Below are positions 60,101-64,000 of a stretch of 64,000 nucleotides of DNA, piece after piece. The notes below the pieces were generated by a model. That model made no database searches and was not told the DNA's origin. It saw only the letters and a program-made list of their open reading frames with translations. The stretch is from Amycolatopsis coloradensis (GTDB taxonomy: Bacteria > Actinomycetota > Actinomycetes > Mycobacteriales > Pseudonocardiaceae), in the NCBI RefSeq assembly GCF_001953865.1, contig NZ_MQUQ01000020.1, positions 62,001 to 126,000 of the forward strand. Reading direction: 5' to 3'. Position 1 is the stretch's first letter; each line of letters opens with the position of its first letter. The position numbers and the translations under genes were made by a program.

Positions 60101-61860
60101 ACCTGGGCGATGTTGCGGACCTGGTCGGTCAGGTTGTTCGCCATGAAGTTGACGTTGTCGGTCAAGTCCTTCCACGTCCCGGCCACGCCGGGGACCTGCG
60201 CCTGGCCGCCGAGCCGCCCGTCGCTGCCGACCTCGCGGGCGACCCGGGTGACCTCGTCGGCGAACGACGACAGCTGGTCCACCATGGTGTTCAGCGTGTT
60301 CTTGAGTTCGAGGATCTCGCCCTTGGCGTCGACGGCGATCTTCTGCGACAGGTCGCCCTTGGCCACCGCCGTCGCCACCTGGGCGATGTTGCGGACCTGC
60401 GCGGTGAGGTTGTTCGCCATGAAGTTGACCGACCCGGTGAGGTCGCGCCAGGTCCCGGCGACCCCGGGCACCTGCGCCTGCCCGCCGAGCTGACCTTCCG
60501 TGCCGACCTCGCGAGCCACCCGCGTGACCTCGTCGGCGAACGACGAGAGCTGGTCGACCATCGTGTTGACGGTCGTCTTCAGTTCGAGGATCTCGCCACG
60601 CGCGTCGACCGTGATCTTCTGCGTCAGGTCGCCCTTCGCGACGGCGGTGGTGACCTGGGCGATGTTGCGGACCTGGTCGGTCAGGTTGTCCGCCATCTGG
60701 TTCACCGAGTCGGTGAGCCCGCGCCACGTCCCGGCGACGCCCGGCACGGTCGCCTGGCCGCCGAGACGGCCTTCGCTGCCGACCTCGCGGGCGACGCGGG
60801 TGACTTCGTCGGCGAACGACGACAGCTGGTCCACCATGGTGTTCAGCGTGTTCTTGAGTTCGAGGATCTCGCCCTTGGCGTCGACGTTGATCTTCTGTGA
60901 CAGGTCGCCCTTGGCCACCGCCGTCGCCACCTGGGCGATGTTGCGGACCTGGTCGGTCAGGTTGTCCGCCATCAGGTTCACCGAGTCGGTGAGGTCGCGC
61001 CACGTGCCCGCCGCGCCGGGGACCTGCGCCTGGCCGCCGAGACGGCCTTCGCTACCCACCTCACGCGAGACCCGCGTGACTTCGTCGGCGAAGGCCGAGA
61101 GCTGGTCGACCATGATGTTGACGGTGTTCTTGAGTTCCAGGATCTCGCCGCGCGCGTCGACGTTGATCTTCTGGGTCAGGTCACCCCGTGCCACCGCGGT
61201 GGTCACCTGGGCGATGTTGCGGACCTGGTCGGTCAGGTTGCTGGCCATGACGTTGACGTTGTCGGTCAGATCACGCCAGGTGCCCGCCACACCAGGGACC
61301 TCGGCCTGGCCGCCGAGACGGCCTTCGGTGGCGATCTCGCGGGCCACTCTGGTGACCTCGGTCGCGAACCGGGAAAGCTGCTTGATCAGGCCGTTGACCG
61401 TCTTCGCCACTTCGGCGAACTGACCCTGCAACGGCCGCCCGCCGACCTCCAGGGGCATCGGCTCGGACAGATCGCCCTCGGCGACCGCGCCGAGGACCCG
61501 GTTGAGCTCGGCTGTGGGCCTGCTCACGTCCTCGATCAGCCCGTTGACCACGTCGACCGCGGTGGCCCAGCCGCCGGGGCCGATCTCGGCCGCGACGCGC
61601 TCGGTCAGCCTGCCTTCCTTGCCGACCGCCTCGCGGACGCGCAGGAGTTCGGCCACCAGCCGCTGGTTGCGTTCGGCGATGTCGTTGAAGGCGACGGCGA
61701 GCTGGGCGGTGAGCCCGTCGCCGTGCGCCACGAACCGCCGCCGGAAGTTGCCGTCCCCGAGGTCACGGGCCGCCGAGAGCAGGCGTTCCAGGGTCGCTTC
61801 GTCCACCTGGCCGCCACCACCTTCCACGGGGATCCGGTCCCTTCGGGAGTGCTGTGTCAT
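57181..61860 (-). CDS. Giant hybrid histidine kinase with nine HAMP units, GAF, HisKA, HATPase and receiver
   Basis: 1559 residues from ATG 61860. About 130-930: HAMP-type units of 92 residues (A-x-G-D-L-x-x-K-I ... G-E-I-L-E-L-K-x-T), 960-1110 GAF (F-F-L-A-R-E-D-E-R-E-E-T), coiled coil to about 1190, HisKA (F-M-A-N-M-S-H-E-L-R-T-P-L-N-S-A), HATPase (N-box L-L-S-N-A-A-K-F-T-D; G-box D-T-G-I-G-I-A; F-D-A-F-R-Q-A-D; G-G-T-G-L-G-L), and a receiver (L-V-L-M-D-V-M-M-P-E-L-D-G). No membrane helix: a cytosolic group III type kinase like fungal Nik1/Os1 and the Streptomyces OsaA branch, which respond to osmotic or cell-wall stress. Divergent from the PP2C gene 131 bp away. Confidence 0.9.
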   Translation of the reverse strand: MTQHSRRDRIPVEGGGGQVDEATLERLLSAARDLGDGNFRRRFVAHGDGLTAQLAVAFNDIAERNQRLVAELLRVREAVGKEGRLTERVAAEIGPGGWATAVDVVNGLIEDVSRPTAELNRVLGAVAEGDLSEPMPLEVGGRPLQGQFAEVAKTVNGLIKQLSRFATEVTRVAREIATEGRLGGQAEVPGVAGTWRDLTDNVNVMASNLTDQVRNIAQVTTAVARGDLTQKINVDARGEILELKNTVNIMVDQLSAFADEVTRVSREVGSEGRLGGQAQVPGAAGTWRDLTDSVNLMADNLTDQVRNIAQVATAVAKGDLSQKINVDAKGEILELKNTLNTMVDQLSSFADEVTRVAREVGSEGRLGGQATVPGVAGTWRGLTDSVNQMADNLTDQVRNIAQVTTAVAKGDLTQKITVDARGEILELKTTVNTMVDQLSSFADEVTRVAREVGTEGQLGGQAQVPGVAGTWRDLTGSVNFMANNLTAQVRNIAQVATAVAKGDLSQKIAVDAKGEILELKNTLNTMVDQLSSFADEVTRVAREVGSDGRLGGQAQVPGVAGTWKDLTDNVNFMANNLTDQVRNIAQVTTAVAKGDLTQKIIVDARGEILELKNTVNIMVDQLSAFADEVTRVSREVGTEGKLGGQAQVRGVAGTWKDLTDNVNVMADNLTDQVRSIATVTTAVANGDLSKKIAIDAQGEVAVLAETINSMVETLRAFADEVTRVAREVGTEGILGGQARVPNVAGTWKALTDNVNVMADNLTGQVRSIATVTTAVAQGDLSKKIDIDARGEILELKTTINTMVDQLSSFASEVTRVAREVGTDGTLGGQAEVPGVAGTWSRLTESVNQLAGNLTTQVRAIAQVATAVTAGDLTRHITVDASGEVAELKDNINQMIANLKETTRANREQDWLKTNLARLSALMQGHRDLASVASLILSELTPLVSAQQGAFFLAREDEREETVLESIATYGLAKSQAGLRFSPGESLIGQAAVDRRTILVHEAPPEYALISSGLGSAAPVNVIVLPVLFQGEVLGVLELATINAFSTVHIDLLEQLKETIAVNVSTIQSNSRTEALLTESQRLAQELRARSEQLQAQQRELRRSNTDLAEKAALLAQQNRDIEVKNSEIEQARQELEERAGQLTMASQYKSEFMANMSHELRTPLNSALILAKLLSENPDGNLSEKQIQFARTIYSAGSDLQQLINDILDMAKVEAGHLDLQMSDVTLPELVEYVESICRPLTSDKGLEFAVLIDPPVPSSIHTDEHRVQQVLRNLLSNAAKFTDEGGVRLHIRMADAGEVEAESLRQAPGVLAFAVEDTGIGIAPDKLAIIFDAFRQADGTTSRKYGGTGLGLSISQQLTELLGGELRVRSEPGKGSTFTLFLPVSASNLIVPTTQASGVPLIMAVPQVIPVTPALRFHGEKILIVDDDLRNVFALAAVLERNGLDVIYAETGVGGIRALERHEDTALVLMDVMMPELDGNATITAIRAEAAHEDLPVIAVTAKATAEDKARTLASGADDYVTKPVDTDKLLDLIAVHLEADAASSGLAQAVVPADTSD
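59080..61300 (-). repeat. Eight tandem 276-bp units within the kinase gene
   Basis: Eight copies of a 92-codon unit, each with L-G-G-Q-A, follow without gaps; units 2-6 are very similar at DNA level and alternate between two types (D-L-S-Q with N-T-L, D-L-T-Q with N-T-V or T-T-V), which points to duplication of a two-unit block. Confidence 0.85.
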
Positions 61861-61991
61861 CTGTGTCGACCCTCTCCACCACGCATGCCCAAGCCATGGT
61901 CGTCGCATCAGCGTGCCATGATTCGACCTACACTTCGAGCCAGTCCGCCCGCTCACACTGCGCTACCCGCCAGGCAGGAGGAGGTCCGGGA

Positions 61992-63569
61992 ATGGTGTCA
62001 CGGCCGGCCCCGGCCTCGACGGCGCTCCCCTCGGAGTCGTCGCCCACGACGAGCGAGGGGGCGCTACCGGAATCCGGGAGGTTCTGGCGCGAGCTGCTCG
62101 AAGACGTGCGTGACGCGGTGCTCGTGCAGGACGTCGACGGCGCGCTGCGCTGGTCGAACCCGGCCGCCCGTGCGCTGTTCGGCGGTGGCCGCCCGGTGCT
62201 GACCGCCGAAGGACCCGACGTCGGCCATGTCGAGCACACCGGCCGCCGGTTCCCCGCGCGGATCCGGACGCTGCCCGGCGGCTGGCACGCGTGGACGGTG
62301 ATCTCCCCGGTCGCGGCCGACGGCCCGCGCGTGGACGGCTTCCTCGCCGCTTCGGCGCCGCGGCTGGCCTCCGCACGGGGGCGGCACGGGACGGCGAAGG
62401 TGATCGCCGAGGTCGCCGCGGCCGAACTCGCCGACTGCGTGTTCGTCCTGCTGCCGACCACTCGCGGCCGGTGGGAGTGGTGGAGTTGCGACCACCGCAC
62501 CAACCACGGGCACGGCCGCATCCGCCGGGTACCGGCCCAGCTGGCGCCGGTGCTCGCCGGAACTTTCGCCGCCACCGGGGAACCCGAGGCCAAGGTGGTC
62601 CCGGAGGAGGAGATCGCGACGCTGCCCACGGTCGTCGCGGGGCGGCTCGCGGTCCATTCGTCGGTCACCGTGGTCTCGCTGGGACTCGACGGCGGCGCCG
62701 GGGTCACCGGCGCCGTCGTGCTCGGCAGGCGTGGCGGGCCCGCCTTCGGCGACGACCACCCGCGCGCGGTGGCCGAGTTCGCCCGCGCGGCCGGGACCGC
62801 GCTGGCGAACGCGCACCGCTACGCCCGCCAGGAAGAGGCCACCCGCGGCCTGGAGACCACGCTGCGCCCGACCCCGCCGCCGGAGGTCCCCGGCGTCAAG
62901 TTCGACGTCTGGTACGAGCCGTCCGCCGGGCTGCTCGACGTCGGCGGCGACTTCTACGACGTCCTGCCGCGTGAGGAAGGCGGCGCGATGTTCGTCCTCG
63001 GTGACGTCTGCGGCAAGGGCGCCGAGGCGGCCGCGCTCACCGGCAGGGTCCGGCAGACCCTGGCCGCGCTCAACCTCGTCGAACGCGACAACACGACGTT
63101 GCTGAGCAGGCTCAACTCCCTGCTCATCACCGGCGGCAGCGGCCGGTTCGCCACGCTGGTGCTCGGTTCGGTGCAGGCGGCCGAAGACGGTCTCGGCGTC
63201 ACCTTGGCTTCCGGCGGGCATCCCGCGCCGCTGGTGGTGCGCCGCCACGGCGGGGTCGACGAGATCACCTTGCCCGGCACCCTGGTCGGGATCTCCCCGC
63301 AGGCCCGCTTCGCCGAGACGGCCGTCCGGCTGGCCGAAGGGGACGTCTGCCTGCTCTACACCGACGGGATCACCGAGGCACGCCACCACGAGCGGCCGTC
63401 GGACCTCTTCGGCGACGAGCGGCTGCGCGAACTGCTGACCGGCTGCCGGGGACTGTCCGGACGTGAGATCGTCGGCCGGGTCCGGTCCGCGGTGCGGGAC
63501 TGGCTCGGCAGCGGGACGCACGACGACATCGCCGTCCTCGCCATCGAGGCGTCAAGACCCGCCCAGTAA
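61992..63569 (+). CDS. PP2C/SpoIIE-type serine phosphatase with PAS and GAF-like domains
   Basis: 525 residues from ATG 61992 (AGGAGGAGG upstream). PAS-like region at about 30-130 (V-R-D-A-V-L-V-Q-D-V-D-G-A-L-R-W-S-N-P-A), GAF-like middle, then the SpoIIE core: D-V-G-G-D-F-Y-D-V, L-G-D-V-C-G-K-G-A-E-A, L-L-Y-T-D-G-I-T-E-A, H-D-D-I-A-V-L. These hold the metal Asp residues. Such proteins dephosphorylate anti-sigma-factor antagonists (RsbU type). Divergent from the giant kinase, so the pair may form one stress-signalling unit. Overlaps the topoisomerase gene by 18 bp tail to tail. Confidence 0.88.
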   Translation: MVSRPAPASTALPSESSPTTSEGALPESGRFWRELLEDVRDAVLVQDVDGALRWSNPAARALFGGGRPVLTAEGPDVGHVEHTGRRFPARIRTLPGGWHAWTVISPVAADGPRVDGFLAASAPRLASARGRHGTAKVIAEVAAAELADCVFVLLPTTRGRWEWWSCDHRTNHGHGRIRRVPAQLAPVLAGTFAATGEPEAKVVPEEEIATLPTVVAGRLAVHSSVTVVSLGLDGGAGVTGAVVLGRRGGPAFGDDHPRAVAEFARAAGTALANAHRYARQEEATRGLETTLRPTPPPEVPGVKFDVWYEPSAGLLDVGGDFYDVLPREEGGAMFVLGDVCGKGAEAAALTGRVRQTLAALNLVERDNTTLLSRLNSLLITGGSGRFATLVLGSVQAAEDGLGVTLASGGHPAPLVVRRHGGVDEITLPGTLVGISPQARFAETAVRLAEGDVCLLYTDGITEARHHERPSDLFGDERLRELLTGCRGLSGREIVGRVRSAVRDWLGSGTHDDIAVLAIEASRPAQ

Positions 63570-64000
63570 ACGCACCACCGCCCGTTCCACGATGTCGCGG
63601 GCCTCGGTGGGATCGGCCGTCTTCTCCGCTCGTCGCGCCGCGCGCTCGATGGTCCGATCCTCGTGGTACGCCGTGATCACACGAGGGTCCACATAGGAAT
63701 TCCGCGCGACGGCGGGCGTGTTGCCGAGGCCCTCGGCGACTTGGGTCATCACGCTCTTCTCGACCCGTTTCATGCCGCGTTGACTGGACGGCTTCTCCAG
63801 GCCGGCGAAGGCGGACGCGGCGAGTACGGTGGCGTTCCACGTCCGCAGATCCTTCGCGGTGAAGCCCTCGCCCACGAGTTCCTTGAGCCGTTCGTTGATG
63901 TCGTCCGCCCTGACCTCGTGCCAGCCGTCGCCGTTGCGATAGGCGAGCAGGCGCACCTCGCCACCCCGTGCCCGGCGCAGTGACCGGACGAGCCGCACCA
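63552..64000 (-). CDS. DNA topoisomerase IB (partial; 5' end outside window)
   Basis: The visible C-terminal about 149 residues carry F-T-A-K-D-L-R-T-W-N-A-T and the active-site Tyr region N-T-P-A-V-A-R-N-S-Y-V-D-P, as in the small poxvirus-like bacterial topoisomerases IB. The frame runs to the window edge. The enzyme relaxes supercoils through a 3'-phosphotyrosine bond. The rest of the protein is not visible. Confidence 0.85.
   Translation of the reverse strand, partial: VRLVRSLRRARGGEVRLLAYRNGDGWHEVRADDINERLKELVGEGFTAKDLRTWNATVLAASAFAGLEKPSSQRGMKRVEKSVMTQVAEGLGNTPAVARNSYVDPRVITAYHEDRTIERAARRAEKTADPTEARDIVERAVVRLLGGS

Noticed and set aside
57124..60900. Open frame of 1258 codons on the plus strand
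   Set aside because: It is antisense to the giant kinase gene, whose domains and catalytic motifs are clear. The frame is composed of antisense HAMP repeats (V-D-H-x-V-x-x) and has no RBS.

Overview
The window comes from a high-GC actinomycete chromosome, most likely Amycolatopsis or another Pseudonocardiaceae member. This rests on codon use, mycothiol- and F420-type enzymes, a pMEA/pSAM2-style integrated element, and gene order. From about 20.6 to 46.2 kb the order (ssb, ettA, gdh, thioesterase, aglA, glbO, HNH, DUF5130, pepN, a mycothiol nitroreductase homologue, rpiB, nei) follows the Mycobacterium tuberculosis Rv2478c-Rv2464c block as I remember it, with several extra genes inserted. Genus assignment is inference; no marker gene such as 16S is present.

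Region by region. 1-1.75 kb: end of a substrate-binding protein gene, a MarR regulator and a six-helix MFS-like protein. 1.75-13.1 kb: a complete actinomycete integrative and conjugative element (AICE) bounded by a 46-bp direct repeat that is the 3' part of a tRNA-Arg(UCU) gene. Inside it, from right to left, are integrase, excisionase, HUH-type replication initiator, Spd-like membrane protein, FtsK-type DNA translocase, a dense operon of very small genes, a SprT-like metalloprotease, a KorSA-like GntR repressor with operators over a divergent promoter, and a 570-bp non-coding segment of large inverted repeats. 13.1-20.3 kb: chromosomal genes (secreted I36 protease inhibitor, LacI regulator with divergent MFS exporter, orphan histidine kinase, histidine phosphatase, CopD/CtaG copper protein).

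20.5-46.2 kb: the conserved block. 46.3-48.5 kb: a membrane protein with Gly-Phe-Asp repeats, then an F420-type oxidoreductase and SnoaL-like pair behind a KstR-like operator. 48.6-56.5 kb: an ECF42-type sigma factor, a six-gene sulfonate operon (ROK regulator, SsuA-like binding protein, ATPase, permease, FMN monooxygenase, TauD dioxygenase) and a GNAT acetyltransferase. 56.5-57.2 kb: tRNA-Pro, tRNA-Gly and a cluster of hairpins. 57.2-63.6 kb: a giant hybrid histidine kinase with about nine HAMP units, divergent from a PP2C-type phosphatase, then the 3' part of a type IB topoisomerase gene.

Least explained items: a 117-residue protein made of 14 hexapeptides G-T-R-V-T-x (38.5-38.9 kb), the nested inverted repeats near the AICE left end, its small-gene operon, and a family of long perfect palindromes used as terminators between convergent genes.
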